Shown in pieces: positions 1 to 11,380 of a stretch of 64,000 nt of DNA. Origin of the DNA: Epiperipatus broadwayi (Eukaryota; Onychophora; Udeonychophora; Euonychophora; Peripatidae); contig JAQFVV010000031.1 in assembly GCA_028023455.1 (NCBI GenBank), positions 6,430,926 to 6,494,925 on the forward strand, read 5' to 3'. The position numbers were made by a program, and so were the translations under genes. Position 1 is the stretch's first letter, and every line of letters starts with the position of its first letter. The notes beneath the pieces were generated by a model. That model searched no databases, had not been told where the DNA came from, and saw only the letters and a list, made by a program, of their open reading frames with translations.

Positions 1-602
1 AGAATACTGACAAGTAATTTTTTTTAAGATAGTAAAATAAGTAAGTGTTGTTTTATATAAGTGAGGTCAAAAATATTGCAAATATGAGCTTCTTCTATTG
101 ATTTCATTTCCTAAGATATAAGTAATGTTAGGTTTATCATAAAGTTCATTGCAACTATGAAATATAAAATAATGAAGGATTTTTATATGAACAATATAAA
201 CTATAGATAATTCCGGTAATGTGTTAGTTTTCTATAAATATATTTTATCTATTATAAATGAGCAATTGTTTAACATTTTTAATTCTTTGCTTTTCTTCCT
301 CTTTAAATAATGTTAACTTTCCAATTTCCAGTGACTTCCGTTTAAAACGTTGGTACCTGAACTTAAAAACTTTTAAAGATACATGCTATTTTAAAATAAA
401 TAATAATAAAAATATCACATATAATTGATTCTATATTTGAGATTTTTTTTCTTCTTTGTGTCACGGTTTCTGCTAGAAGTTTAATTGTTCTTGTAGTTCT
501 ATAGTTCAGAAATCAGTGTGTGTGAGGAGCTTTTTATACGCCATCATTTTTAATCTCAAAAGCTTTTATTTATGAAAAATAATGTTTACATACTTATAAC
601 AA
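1..602. other. AT-rich sequence, nothing recognised
   Basis: I see no coding potential, RNA gene or clear repeat here. The sequence is AT-rich with short homopolymer runs. Confidence 0.6.
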
Positions 603-1210
603 ACAGAAAAAAGTTATGTTTTACACATCATCAACAGTCTGGGACCATTTGAATATTGATTATCTTCTGACAAATACTAGTATACTGATGTAGCTTTTCT
701 ATTCATCTATCAGCATTGATGCAAAATGAATCTATTATTCATCTTTTGCTTAGCCACTAATGATTTGGTGGGTCTGGTATATTAAGTAATTTCAACGTTT
801 CATTATACATGAATTTTGATGCAATGATAAAGTCTCTGTTTTTTTACTTTCCTAATAATGTTCATGAAAAGACTGACTGGTTCAGGGACAGGCACTGTGA
901 ACAATAGCTTACATCTGACATTCCATATAGCATGTACAATAAAGATGGAAAGTCTAATAATAAGAAACTGTTTAGTTTGTAAGGTTTCCCTTATAGACAT
1001 GATTTTGTAGTAATCCACCCTTAAGTTTTGCGATATGGCTAAATTTATTTTATTGAACCCAGGGCATGAGTATATTATATGGTTGAATGACTCTTCTTGC
1101 CTTTTACATATTTGACAAAAAGGGTGTATCTTATTGTAGAATCTTTTGAAATGAAGAAATTTATTTGTGGGCATGGCTTCTAAGTTTATTTTAATAATGA
1201 GATTAAGGGA
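603..1210 (-). mobile_element. LINE 3' fragment with zinc-finger-like C-terminus
   Basis: The minus strand holds an open frame (1174 down to 803, extending a few codons upstream of the first ATG). It has a CxxC...H...C arrangement: FCQIC, then EESFNHIIYSCPGF about 10 residues later. That C-C-H-C pattern with a trailing CP is typical of the zinc-binding C-terminus that follows the reverse transcriptase in many non-LTR retrotransposons (Tx1/L1-like and zf-RVT-like proteins). The stretch before it (INLEAMPTNKFLHFKRF) also fits that region. No reverse-transcriptase motifs precede it, so this is a 5'-truncated, dead copy. The exact clade cannot be assigned by eye. The 3' boundary near 603 is a guess. 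Confidence 0.5.
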
Positions 1211-1900
1211 TTTAGGCTCAAGAGTGAGAAATTTAAAAATTGTTGTTAATTTGTAACTTCCTTTTGACTTGCCTGTCTTAAGGTTAAAGGTTAATTTAGT
1301 ATTTGTGGCGTTAAGCTAAAATTAGCAACAAATTTACGTATTTTTCAGACATTTAAATAACACATGTTGTCTACGGTAATCATTTTAAGACAACAAAATT
1401 ATTACAGGGAAATAAAATAGAATACATAATGTCCAAGATTAAAAAACGATATTTAAAGACAATTAACATAAGTTTAACAATTCAAGTGCTAAATTCAAAG
1501 ATCCAAAAGGTTGACAGATTTAACAGAGTTATTTTTCCCCTACAGTACAGGCATCTACGAAAAATATATATATTTAAATATATAATACTTAACTTCTTTA
1601 TAGGCATTTTCAGACTGTATTAATTAATAATTAGAAGTTCACTAAAGTTCTACTTAATTTTAAGCTTAATTTAAAGATATTTAAATGATATTTTTTATAT
1701 TGTAAAACAAAGAAAGTGTAGACTTAAATTACTATATGTAAGCAGATACACACACGTGCATGTTGAAGTTATTTCAAGTGAAAATCAACTATTTTATCAC
1801 AAATAAACCATTTTTTTGTCTTTTAAGTTAACGAATCTAGTTTTATTTTTCTCTATTTATTCTTAATGTTATTAGTTTATGAATATACTATTGTTTAAAA
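1211..1900. other. AT-rich sequence, nothing recognised
   Basis: A 64-codon open frame at 1429-1623 has no recognisable motif and a composition expected of random AT-rich DNA. I do not call it a gene. Confidence 0.55.
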
Positions 1901-2114
1901 TATAATATTAAATCATCTATGCATTTTATCACTGTTTCCCAATACTTTAATTACTACTCTTTTTTAACATTTTTATTCCCTCAGCAAATTTTTTCAGAAC
2001 TTTTTTTTAAGAAAGTTCCGAAGAAGTTTGCTGGGGCAATCGAAACTGTAAAAGTGGGTGGTAATTAAAGCATCATAAAATAGTGATAATGTGCATAGAT
2101 GATTTAATATTATA
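1901..2114. mobile_element. Foldback (MITE-like) element
   Basis: The whole interval is an imperfect inverted repeat. The outer arm at 1901 (TATAATATTAAATCATCTA and on) is repeated in reverse complement ending at 2114. The arms continue inward through a GATAAAATG-type block, a TTTAATTAC block and a CAGCAAA...GTTTGCTG core. No coding sequence lies inside. This is the structure of a non-autonomous foldback DNA element of roughly 214 bp. No target duplication was obvious. Confidence 0.65.
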
Positions 2115-2277
2115 CTATATACATTTGGCAATGCAATAAGAAAGATTAGTGAATATACTACTGCTGATAGTAAATTTAAACTAAATGCTTTATTATAGAT
2201 ATAAAAATTTGACTTTAAAATCTGATATTAAACATAGACCTAATTACTATTACTGCTTATTTAAACACTAAAATTTG

Positions 2278-2371
2278 AGATACCAAAATATTTTTTAAAG
2301 CAATCTTGAGTTTTAGTAAATTTAAGATACCAAAGTGTTTTTTTAAAGCAATCTTGAATTTTAGTACTAAT
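2278..2371. repeat. 47-bp tandem duplication
   Basis: Two adjacent 47-bp units (2278-2324 and 2325-2371) share AGATACCAAA, a T-run, AAAGCAATCTTGA and TTTTAGTA, with few mismatches. It is a simple local duplication. Confidence 0.75.
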
Positions 2372-3858
2372 TTCTTATTAATTATAAACTACATCTTTGG
2401 GTTAAATACTTAAAATAATTTCAACCATATACAAGTTTAAATTAATATAATAAATATTAAAATGGGCTTCAATTATGTTCAGGACTTACAATATACTTTA
2501 AATAATTTATAATTTAAATTGGCATATACTTATAAAACTGTAATAAAGTTTAACTTACAATAAGGTTAAATTAATGAAAATTTTTCCTTTACATTTTTTT
2601 AATACTTAAATACATTAAATGGTTGAAAATTTAGCTTCACTGGCAAAACCAAAAGTTACAATATATATAAATCAACAGTTGCAAAATATTAAACCAGATA
2701 ATAGATAAGTTGAATATCAATTTATAAATGCTACGAAGTAATTGATCAAGAATGTTACTGATACTTTTTTCTAATAAAATGCTACTTCTTAAAGAGAAAA
2801 ATACTATAATTCAATTAAATAGCACTTCCTTGTTCATATTTTGGTTATGACTTTTCTGTAATTTTCTTTTCATTTTAATATTTGTCATCTTACGGTCTTC
2901 AGTTGTTTATGATAATTAAAAGACCAGTCAACAAAAACATTTTGTCCATTTGATATTTTTGCACTAATGGTGACAATAAAATAATGTATTTATGCAAATA
3001 CATTTCCATGCTTTAATTACACACAAACAAATTCTGATTTCTATATTTTTTTATTCTAATGAAAAAGTATTTATAATTTTTTTAATATATGCAAACCTCA
3101 CAGTACTGTGAAAAAAAACAAAATCCAAAAGTCCTGGCTTTCATATTTTCATAAGCCAATATGACCAGCAAGTGAGATGCTTTGGAGTATAATTTGAATA
3201 AAGTTTCACCATCTGGACATTGCTTGATTTGTTAATTTTCTTTAAGGATATCTCTGCCTATATCTATTTTTAAAGTGACCAGCCTCATAAAATATACAGG
3301 GAGGCTGTTTTTAATAGATAATTTATTTAAGCAGTCAAAATAATAGTAATATTAGTATATACTACTAATGGGAAAGTATAATGTAGTGGTCAAAAATATC
3401 AGTACATTATTATTTTTTTAAATAAAGATATCTATATAAATATAACATCATATGAAAATTTTATCAAATCTACTTTAAATAATAATTGGACTGCCCTCTA
3501 GCTGCCAAGTTCAATAACTTTTACAATAAGAGACTGGACCACCTCTTAATGCATTTTAGATCTTTTTATATATATATACAATGCAATTTTGCTTAGTGAG
3601 GACACTTTGAGATCTCATAGTTACTGCTCTTAATTCCAGAGGAAAAAGATTTAGTTAACAATTATATGGTTAGAAATTTTATTAGAATAATGATCATCAT
3701 CAAATTAAGATGAATGTTTGTTTACTGTTGGATTTAGTGTGATAATTAACTTATTATATTTTTTTTTGTATTGTATGATATACATAGTCTTTAATAAACA
3801 GTATTATTGTATAATTATAAATAAATATATTTTTTCTTTATTAATATAAAGTACTTTA
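2372..3858. other. AT-rich sequence, nothing recognised
   Basis: No gene or clear repeat boundaries seen. A CTGCCCTCTAG-type motif near 3491 resembles one end of the 750-bp family described at 29.4 kb, but the match is too short to call. Confidence 0.5.
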
Positions 3859-3859
3859 C

Positions 3860-3941
3860 TCCTAACCCATATATATATATATATATTTCAAAGTTTTCTA
3901 TCCTAACCCATATATATATATATATATTTCAAAGTTTTCTA
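3860..3941. repeat. 41-bp tandem duplication carrying (AT)n
   Basis: Two consecutive units (3860-3900 and 3901-3941) each read TCCTAACCCA, an (AT)n run, then TTTCAAAGTTTTCTA. A third, degenerate start (TCCTGACCC) follows at 3942. The units are almost identical, so the duplication is recent. Confidence 0.8.
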
Positions 3942-3949
3942 TCCTGACC

Positions 3950-4530
3950 CTATGAGTTAGTAGTTCAACATTTTATTTTACTATTAAAATTTTTATTTGT
4001 TATTAAAAATCCCTAAATTGTGTTTGATTTGTTAAAAATGTAACTTTGCAAATGAAAATTGTCTTAAGAAAATAATACTTGAATTTTTCAAATATATAAA
4101 ATAAGTAATAATAACAACAAAGTGAAATATTATTGGCTAATTATAGTAAAGCAATTGAGTTAAATAAATTAACAAAAAATTTACTGAATGAACTTTATTT
4201 TTTAAACATGAATGAATTATTATAAAGTCTTTATAAAACTATGATATATGTTCTAAAATTTAAAATTGTATCTATAATTATTATAATATTACAAAAGTTC
4301 TGTACAATTGTATTTTATAAAGCATAACAATTGCAGAAATTGTAGTTACCATTTTATTATATATAAGAATTTCTTGATCTGTATTTTCAAAAATGCAATA
4401 TACTTTTTAAAAAAATCTTAATGTAAACACAAATATATTTTTTACATAATAATTGCTACAGAAATAATTTATTAAAATAATTATAAATATTTAAACTATT
4501 AAATTATACTTTTTTATTCACTGCTAACAA
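3950..4530 (+). repeat. Diverged dispersed repeat, copy 1
   Basis: This stretch aligns by eye, with gaps, to 23940-24480. Shared blocks occur in the same order: TTGATTTGTTA, TAGTGAAATATT, AAATGAATTATTATAAAG, TCTAAAAT, ATCTTAATGTAAACACAAATATATTTT-like, and TAAAATTATAC. The shared order argues for common descent rather than chance AT similarity. I see no coding sequence or terminal structure. Confidence 0.4.
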
Positions 4531-4725
4531 CATTCAAAGAGAAGTTTACAAGTTTGTTTATATGCCCAAAATAAAAATAATTAACCAATAAGCACCTTTC
4601 TAAATATTTGTTGGCTTTTCATAGATTTTCTTTGTAATCTACTAGTATTTTCAGATTTCATTAAAACAAATAAATCAATGTTTACTCTATTTTTATTTTT
4701 TATCATCAAATTAATGCAATAATTG

Positions 4726-4829
4726 TCAAGCATTAGTGGTTGAGTGGTCAGCACAGCTGCCTTACAAGCAGTTTTCCTGGCTTAGTGGGTTCACTTCCTG
4801 GCTGAATCTATGACACATGAAAAAAAAAT
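4726..4829 (+). mobile_element. tRNA-Gly-headed SINE (divergent copy)
   Basis: The head starts GCATTAGTGG at 4730. It keeps a tRNA shape: an A-box-like TGGTTGAGTGG, an anticodon-type stem CAGCTGC/GCAGT around a TTACA loop, and a B-box-like GGGTTCACTTCC. An insertion of a few bases lies in the T arm, also present in the copy at 21923. The tail motif TATGACACATGAAA runs into an A-rich stretch. Internal Pol III promoter boxes plus the A-rich tail identify a SINE. It is too degenerate to be a functional tRNA. No clear target duplication. Confidence 0.7.
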
Positions 4830-5139
4830 AATAATAGTACTAACAATAGCCACAAAGAAATATTTAACTTAATGATAGTGTTCTGCATTCTTTACATTTT
4901 AAGTTTCACTTCTTAGACATTACATTGTTTTATCCTTTCCTCTGTACTCCATAACATTAGTTGTAGTCAGCATTAATTCACTCTCAAATCACTAGTTGAT
5001 TCCTTATTTTGCTGGTTTTATACTTATTTTATCAAAAAACAATACACCATATGATTCAAAACAATTTAAAACTATTTTTTACAACTAAATTATCAAAAAT
5101 ATTTAAAGTTGAAGTTACAACAATGACTGAAGGTCTTTT
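4830..5139. other. AT-rich sequence, nothing recognised
   Basis: No feature supported. The open frame at 5009-5203 runs into the dispersed repeat that follows and has no motif. Confidence 0.5.
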
Positions 5140-5660
5140 TTTCCAAGGTTCTGATTGGTTGTTTCTCATTCTTTGCAATAGGGGGTGTTTGTCCATATTT
5201 TGACAGGTCTAAGTTCCTTGTTTTGGTTTTCAAAATAAAAATGTATGTTTTAGAGTATATTTTAAATTATTTATTATTATTTTCATAAAATATGTGTGAA
5301 AATATAATTATTTTAGAAGAATAGTTCAGATTTTAGTAAAAATTATTTCTTTTACACAAAAATAAAGTGAGAAAGAAATCACTGATGTAGATTGTATTTT
5401 GTAATAGGTTACAAAAAGGATGTTTTATGTTGTCTACCATAGATTATTTTATGAAATATAAGTAGAAATTTATTTTTGAAAAAACTTTCATTTACTTTAA
5501 TAATCTGAAAATTATTAATTTGCTTTTTAGATACTAAACTAAAATGAGTATAATTTTAAAAGACAAATATATATTTTTTGCTGATTCTGTAATTGACAAA
5601 TCAAGTGTTGAACTTTAATTCACTTGGCCAATAGAAATATTTTCAGTTAAAGGAAACGAA
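5140..5660 (-). repeat. 750-bp dispersed family, partial copy
   Basis: It is collinear with 36990-37960. Ordered shared blocks include TGATTGGTTG, a TTTTCAAAATAAAAAT-like block, CATAAAATATG.TGAAAATATAATTATTTTAGAA, ATAGT..AGATTTTAGTAAAAATTAT, TTTTTGAAAAAACT, ATAATCTGAAAA, and AATTCACTTGGCCAATA at the end. The same blocks appear in reverse complement at 29.4-31.9 kb. It is non-coding. Confidence 0.6.
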
Positions 5661-6803
5661 AATGATTTAAGGATATTATAATTTATAATGGTGTGTGATA
5701 GTTTGTAGTGTTGTTGTTTATGATGCTGCAATTTTAATGTATTAATTTTAAAAAAACTAAAAATTTCAGCAATATATGGACCTTTAAAGACTTTTGTGTG
5801 TAATTGACAACACCTTCTGTTATTATGATAAAGCTATGAAGGAGACGGCTTAGTTACAAAATTTGTCATTGGTTGATTCTTTAGATTGTTTTATACTGGG
5901 AGTAAATAAAACGGAAAATGTAATTTTCAATAATTGTTAATAATTATGATGCAATATTTTTGTAAAATACTTATTATTAAACCAAAACTATGTCATTAAA
6001 GGGGATTGTCTTTAAAAACATTTTATTTCTAAAAAAAATGTTTGTTATGTGAACAACTCTTAGAATGTTTGTTGCTTGAAAACATTTTATTTTTTAAAAC
6101 CGTCTGCTCCTAGAATGTTTCTTATGAGAACCCAAAAGCTTCCTGTACTGGATAAACAAAGATTGCTTTTGTGAAAATTGCAAGTAAAATGTTTTAATAA
6201 TCATAAAAAAATTATCAACTTTTAAAACTGTTTTTGTTTCTTTGATGATAAATAATTATAAATATACCATTTTTTAATAACATAAAATTCTAACATTTAT
6301 TATTTTGTTCTTTTAATATTTTGCATTGGTAATATATCGTATCATGGCACACTCTATTGTTTTTTTCTAAAAGCATTATCAATATTTATTTTCATATATT
6401 TTAAATATTTTTTTTTACACATGAAGATTTGAAAATTTAAGTACATTGCATTAAAATTAAAAGTATTAATATAATATATAAAAAAAGGTTTATTTATAAA
6501 AATAAAAGTAGACAATATGGTGTTTGTTTAATGAAATATTCACTAGGTTCTATTCAAAGTGTGATAGGTGGATACACTTGACGAATGAGTTAAAAACAGA
6601 AGCATTGCAGCTTAATTACAATACTCCATAAAGCATCAATTCTCAGAATCACTGAGTTAAACAGTAAATAGTATTCAAAGATGATATAAATATTAATAAT
6701 GGCTTTGTGAATTGTATTCTTTTATTGTTATTTAATTGCACTATTTATCATAAATACTTTTTATAGGTTGACATTTTACTATAAAACATGGGTCTATTCA
6801 TAT
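5661..6803. other. AT-rich sequence with a weak local duplication
   Basis: No gene is seen. Around 6013-6140 an AAAACATTTTATTT...GAATGTTT.TT unit of about 65 bp occurs twice in tandem with many differences. The rest is unassigned. Confidence 0.45.
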
Positions 6804-7056
6804 AACAAAGGCAAAACTCTCCATACAGTAGAGCCACCCTCTGCCAAACAGAGTAATCAATTGATTCCAGAAGGCTTATGCATAAAATCTCTATCTAGTG
6901 CCTAATCATCCAATATCCCCAGACTAGTTTCTGGCTTGTGGCCATCATCAGTGAGGAGCCTTGGATCTGAGAGCACTGCACCTAGATCTTAGGATCTAAT
7001 GCAACCCTTGAGCAACCACCTTTTAACTCTACTGTATGGAGAGTTTTGCCTTTGTT
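6804..7056. mobile_element. Terminal-inverted-repeat element (253 bp)
   Basis: The ends are a near-perfect inverted repeat of about 30 bp: AACAAAGGCAAAACTCTCCA at 6804, continuing through TACAGTAGAG, is mirrored exactly up to 7056. The interior carries ATAAAATCTCTATCTAG and GCCATCATCAGTGAGGAG, words shared with the foldback family at 7354, 16804 and 28067. It is non-coding, so a non-autonomous DNA element. A sequence resembling one end plus flank (CAAGGCATAACTCTCCATA...TGCTAGTATA) recurs at 28859-28920. Confidence 0.75.
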
Positions 7057-7353
7057 TACAACAATTATGTGCTAGTATAGAGATGGTGATCATGTGATGT
7101 TTAGTGATTATTCATATAAAAACAATAGCATTCATGAATTATAATTTGGAGTCAGAATGTAACAAATGTCACTATGATAGAAATACTTCTAAGTGAAGAT
7201 TGCTGGATAGTTCATAAATTAATAAGCTCAAAAATTAAAATGCTAATTACATTAAATATATTATCTTTTGTATTAATTTTTTAGAAGCTATTATTTTTAA
7301 TAATACATTTCAACAGCTGATAAACAATAACACTGTCCCCCAAAAAACCAAAT
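7057..7353. other. AT-rich sequence, nothing recognised
   Basis: Only a short block (TGCTAGTATAGAGATGGTGATC near 7071) recurs, at about 28883. Nothing else is supported. Confidence 0.45.
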
Positions 7354-7557
7354 AAAGAGCATGCAAATAGCTCTAATAAGCTTTAATGATAGATGCTGGA
7401 AGAGAAAGTATTTAAAAATCTCCATCTAGAACCTATCCCTATTCCCAAACCATTTTCAAGCTATGGTTCAGGATAGGGATAGTTCTAGATAAAGATTTGT
7501 AAATGTTTTCTCTTGAGGTATTTATTATTAAAGCTTGTTAGAGGTATTAATGCTTTA
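7354..7557. mobile_element. Foldback element, short family member
   Basis: The two arms mirror each other: CTCTAATAAGCTTTAATGAT...GGAAGAGAAAGTATTT, then ATCTAGAACCTATCCCTAT, and the same words reversed from 7463 to 7557. These arm words match the longer elements at 16804-17286 and 28067-28553. This copy lacks their ~250-bp central region and is an internally deleted member of the same family. Confidence 0.7.
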
Positions 7558-8027
7558 GATTTGCCTATATAATTTAAAAGTAGGTAGAATATAAAAGTGG
7601 CCACTCTTGTTTTTTAAAGTCATTAATCTTGTGTTAAGATTTGTAGATGTTCCTATTGTCACATCTAGGTGCATAGTCTTAAAGTTATAGCCTTAATATA
7701 TACTAATTAAGTAATGTATTAGAACTTTAAATTGTCTTAAAAGATTTCTAATTATAAGAGCTTCACACTGACTTACTGGAAATCGAAACATTTTGCATAC
7801 ATTAGCTTGTATAGAAATTGTGGACTTAATCAGTGAAGCATTTAATAGCTTCACATTCTCAAATCAAAATGTTTTAGATTCATATATATAATTAAAAAGT
7901 AGATTGAGGATAAGAGTGGCCGCTTTTGTCTTTTAAAGTCATTAATCTTGTGTTAAGATTTGTAGAGGTCCCTACTGTCACATCTAGGTGCATAGTCTTA
8001 AGGTTATAACCTTAATACATATTACTT
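7549..8027. repeat. Direct repeat pair, ~160 bp at 319-bp spacing
   Basis: Segments 7549-7708 and 7868-8027 are strongly similar in the same orientation. Both contain TAAAGTCATTAATCTTGTGT, TAAGATTTGTAGA, CACATCTAGGTGCATAGTCT and a following TTATA.CCTTAATA. The ~160 bp between them (7709-7867) is not repeated. This is either a local segmental duplication or the two ends of an element with direct terminal repeats. I see no coding sequence between them. Confidence 0.7.
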
Positions 8028-8660
8028 AGTCTATAATTACAAGCTTATTAAATTAAGTCACATGATGTTTGACTTGATTTTAATAAGATTACCAATTTAA
8101 ATGCTCAGGCTGGTATTGATATTTGGAGATAAAATTACTTACGGAGTGAATAGAAGTAATCCTGTTACTAGATTCTCAATTAAAAAGAAAACCTGATTGG
8201 TTGTCTGACATTGATAACATTTATGACTTGTTTAAAATAAGATGTGACATTTTCTCTTTAACAGAATAATAAAATGAATGTTAAGCCTCATAACTCACCT
8301 AGAGTATAACAAAATTTACCAAGCAGAGGTTATAGATTTTTTGGGGATTCATTCAAAAATCTTTAAACTCTTGAATCAATCCAAACCTATGATAGGGTAA
8401 AACTACTAGTGTCATAATCTAAATGACAAAAATAAATACAATTAGATTTAATGAGAAATAAAAAAGTTATAGAAATTTATGAATCGTCATAGCTTTTAGA
8501 ATAAAAAAGAATAGAAAATAGCTGAGAAAATTATATACAAACAAATCTACATGATAAGTACATACCATTTAATTGAGAGAATCAGATAATGATTCTGATA
8601 TTTTAAAAAATGAAAAAAAGAAATAAAATATTTAAAAAAACAAATGAACAGTTATTATGT
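8028..8660. other. AT-rich sequence, nothing recognised
   Basis: No feature supported on either strand. Confidence 0.5.
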
Positions 8661-8667
8661 ATTTCTT

Positions 8668-8776
8668 TTTTTTTTCATATGTCATAGCATCGGCCGGGAC
8701 GCGAACTCACAACCGTCTGCAACCAACTACTTGCTTGCATGGCGGCTGCGATACCTCTCGGCTAACAACGCAAGAC
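8668..8776 (-). mobile_element. SINE with class-II-like tRNA head, copy 1
   Basis: Read on the minus strand, the head contains an A-box-like TTAGCCGAGAGG and a B-box-like GAGTTCGCGTCCCGG. They are separated by more bases than in a class I tRNA, suggesting a Leu/Ser-type head with a long variable arm. It ends with the tail TGCTATGACATATGAAA and a T-run on the plus strand (A tail). The heptamer ATTTCTT flanks the element at 8661-8667 and 8777-8783, a plausible target-site duplication. Confidence 0.8.
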
Positions 8777-8783
8777 ATTTCTT

Positions 8784-9428
8784 CTTATTTTTTATTCACA
8801 AATAGTGAACTATTTTATTTTTTCTATTGACGTGCTCTGGATACTGTGATTCCAACTCTGATTTCCAGGTTTTAATTGATGAAAGCAAAAATTCATAAAT
8901 ATGTCTTGTGATGCGAATTAAATTAAATTGTCATCTATTTTTTACTAGTAACTCACAACAGATGACTCTAGAGAAAAAAGAGAGAAAATGCTTTGAATAA
9001 AGTAAGCTATAAAATTCAGGCAAGTTGTTTTAATTAAAAAAACATTATTTGTGTATAATTCATCTATTATAATTTAGTGCAGTGACTGAATGGCATGTAC
9101 ATAGTTTAAAGGTCATAAGGTCAAATGTCAATTCTACTAGTGACAGAATATCATATAACCTCTGTAGCAAAAACCATTACTTACTTCTGTGTGTATTCAA
9201 TCCAGTTATATTAGTTACTAAAACCAGTGCAGATCATTTATTGAGAACTTTGGATTTCTAACAAAAAGAAAAAGTTCAGTTTAAAAAATAAAGCATATTA
9301 GACCATTATAATAAAAGTTATAAAAATAATCACATGAATGCATTTTCTAATTTGCATTGCCACTATAAAATACTGCAGTATTCAAGGTCAAAAAAGGTAT
9401 ATACATATAATGTATAATGAATATGTAA
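8784..9428. other. AT-rich sequence, nothing recognised
   Basis: A segment near 9079-9160 has a vaguely tRNA-like cadence but no clear A or B box. Nothing else is seen. Confidence 0.45.

Positions 9429-9429
<1 letters not shown>

Positions 9430-9484
<55 letters not shown>
9430..9484. repeat. (AAT)n microsatellite
   Basis: About 18 uninterrupted AAT units, followed by a degenerate zone where TAATAATAAGAGTA-type words recur until about 9605. Confidence 0.9.
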
Positions 9485-9485
<1 letters not shown>

Positions 9486-9645
9486 TGTATAATAATAAGA
9501 GTATGTAAAATAAGAATAATAATTGTATAATAATAAGAGTACAATAATAAATGTAGAATAAAAGTAATAACTGTAATATATAATGAATATGTAAAATAAG
9601 AGTAACTGTATCTTAATTATGTATAACGATTGTGTAAAATTGCAA

Positions 9646-10037
9646 TGTTGTTAAATCATAGAAAGCCCAGCTGACCTTATAGGGTCAGAAAACTGTGTAA
9701 AATACCATATATGGTGAGAAATGTAAAAATATTGCGTGTATGTGAAAACACCATATATGGTTAGGTATGTAAAAGACTCCAGAAGTCTTGAGGGATATAT
9801 AAACCCCCATAACCTGATCTAATTGTTCTGAGTATTAATTATGAGTCAGAGACTCCTGCCTCTGTAAGTCCAAAAGCAGGACTAGGGTTATTATATGCAG
9901 GTCATCACGACCTTTTATTATTTTATTACGCCTTATAATAGGCAATGTACATAGTTAAAATTATTCGTATTAAACTATAATATTACCATCTCAATTCTGC
10001 CTTTGTCCATTTATTTATTTGCTGGTCGTAAGACACA
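9646..10037 (+). mobile_element. Solo LTR of an LTR retrotransposon
   Basis: The 392-bp block begins TGTTGTTAAATC and ends GTAAGACACA, the canonical TG...CA termini. It is flanked on both sides by GCAA (9642-9645 and 10038-10041), a 4-bp target duplication. Inside, a TATATAAA box at 9796-9803 is followed by a plausible transcription start region, and the composition is less AT-rich than its surroundings. Two CCATATATGG palindromes lie upstream of the TATA box. No gag-pol coding sequence follows, so it is a solo LTR left by LTR-LTR recombination. The superfamily cannot be assigned without an internal region. Confidence 0.65.
9705..9760. promoter_or_regulatory. Pair of CArG-box palindromes in the LTR U3
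   Basis: CCATATATGG occurs at 9705-9714 and again at 9751-9760, within related contexts (TACCATATATGGTG and CACCATATATGGTT). CC(A/T)6GG is the known binding consensus of serum response factor/MADS-box proteins. The spacing and the location 35-90 bp upstream of the LTR TATA box fit promoter elements. Binding is inferred only. Confidence 0.4.
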
Positions 10038-10041
10038 GCAA

Positions 10042-11380
10042 ATACAAAAAGTGTAATTGGTCTCATAAACAATAGTTTTAAAATTGAAATCTTTAAAACA
10101 TGATTATATGTATTCAGAATATTGTCAAATTCTAATCAGTATTTATCCAAATGTAATAAGTATGATTACACTTCATGGTAACTTTAAGATGTGCAACGAT
10201 AAAGTAACTCTAACACAGTAAAATACTGTATTGCAATTTTGAATCAAATTAATATATATATATATATGGTAAGAAGGAGAAAGAAGAGAAAGAGAAGACA
10301 AAAGTTTTTATGGAACTCATCTAAATTTAAGACATGCATCTTTTCATAAATAATGCTTCAAATCTTTAGAAAATAATATCCATTAATATTATCATCAATA
10401 GTATTCTATCCCATGGACAGGTTTAGGGATAATTACATCACTAATTTATTCATTTTTCCATTACATTCTCTTCATTGTACAGCTCTTCAATTACACACAA
10501 CTCTTCCCATCTCTTATATCATTCCGGTACTGTTATATAAAAGCTAAAACACATTATTAAAATAATTATTAAAAAATTTAAATTATTTCAGTAGGTTTAT
10601 AAAATTAAAAAGAAAGAAAGAAAGAAATTTAAAAAATTACAGATCCCTCAATTATATATATATTTCCGATTGTTATATATTGTTTATAGAACATTTTAAC
10701 GTACATCTTATTAGTAAAACAAATTAAATTTAATAAAAAGTGATTAAAGCATACAAGACTATGTTCGAATATTAAAGAAAACATAAATGGAATAAGAAAT
10801 TATGAATACACAACAAGAACTTAAAAGATAAAATTAAAGATAAATTTAAACTATTATTGAGTGCTTTTTTAAAAAAAAAGACAATTATTAGAAGTTTATG
10901 GCGTTTGAATAGAAAGATTTAACAAAAAAAAAAAAATGTTCTACTAGTGCTGATTGCGAATTTAAGAATGCGGAGATTGCTGAAGATTTGAGAGATTCGT
11001 GTTAAAATTAAGATGTGATCAAAATCAAAGCACAAGGAAAAGAGAGCAAGCTGATATTACAAATATCACTGAGAGAATTAATCGGAGAAGACCTGTTCTC
11101 AATAGCAGATCGATAATGATTAAACATAATCATGATGATTTGTATGTATGTAATTATATATATAACGCTATTTTTAATTATGTTTTCCAAATTATATTTA
11201 AGTACAGGTGTTTTATATTTAATTTAAAATTTTTAATATGTTTTCAACTAAAAATTTGCTTAAGTAATCAATAAGAAGTTAATTAATTTTAATTCAAAAT
11301 TATTTTTGAATCTTGGAAAAAATTAAGAAGTTAATTAAATAGACGCACTTCTTAGTATTTTGCCGATGTTCATTTTTTTA
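10042..11380. other. AT-rich sequence with simple repeats
   Basis: Contains (AT)n at 10252-10266, a purine tract (GAAGGAGAAAGAAGAGAAAG-like) just after it, and (GAAA)n at about 10610-10627. Between 10980 and 11150 the plus strand has a less AT-biased open frame rich in Arg, Asn and Ile (RINRRRPVLNSRSIM near its middle). It looks more protein-like than its neighbours. I recognise no family, and it has no ATG at a sensible place. It could be a transposon relic or chance. Confidence 0.4.
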
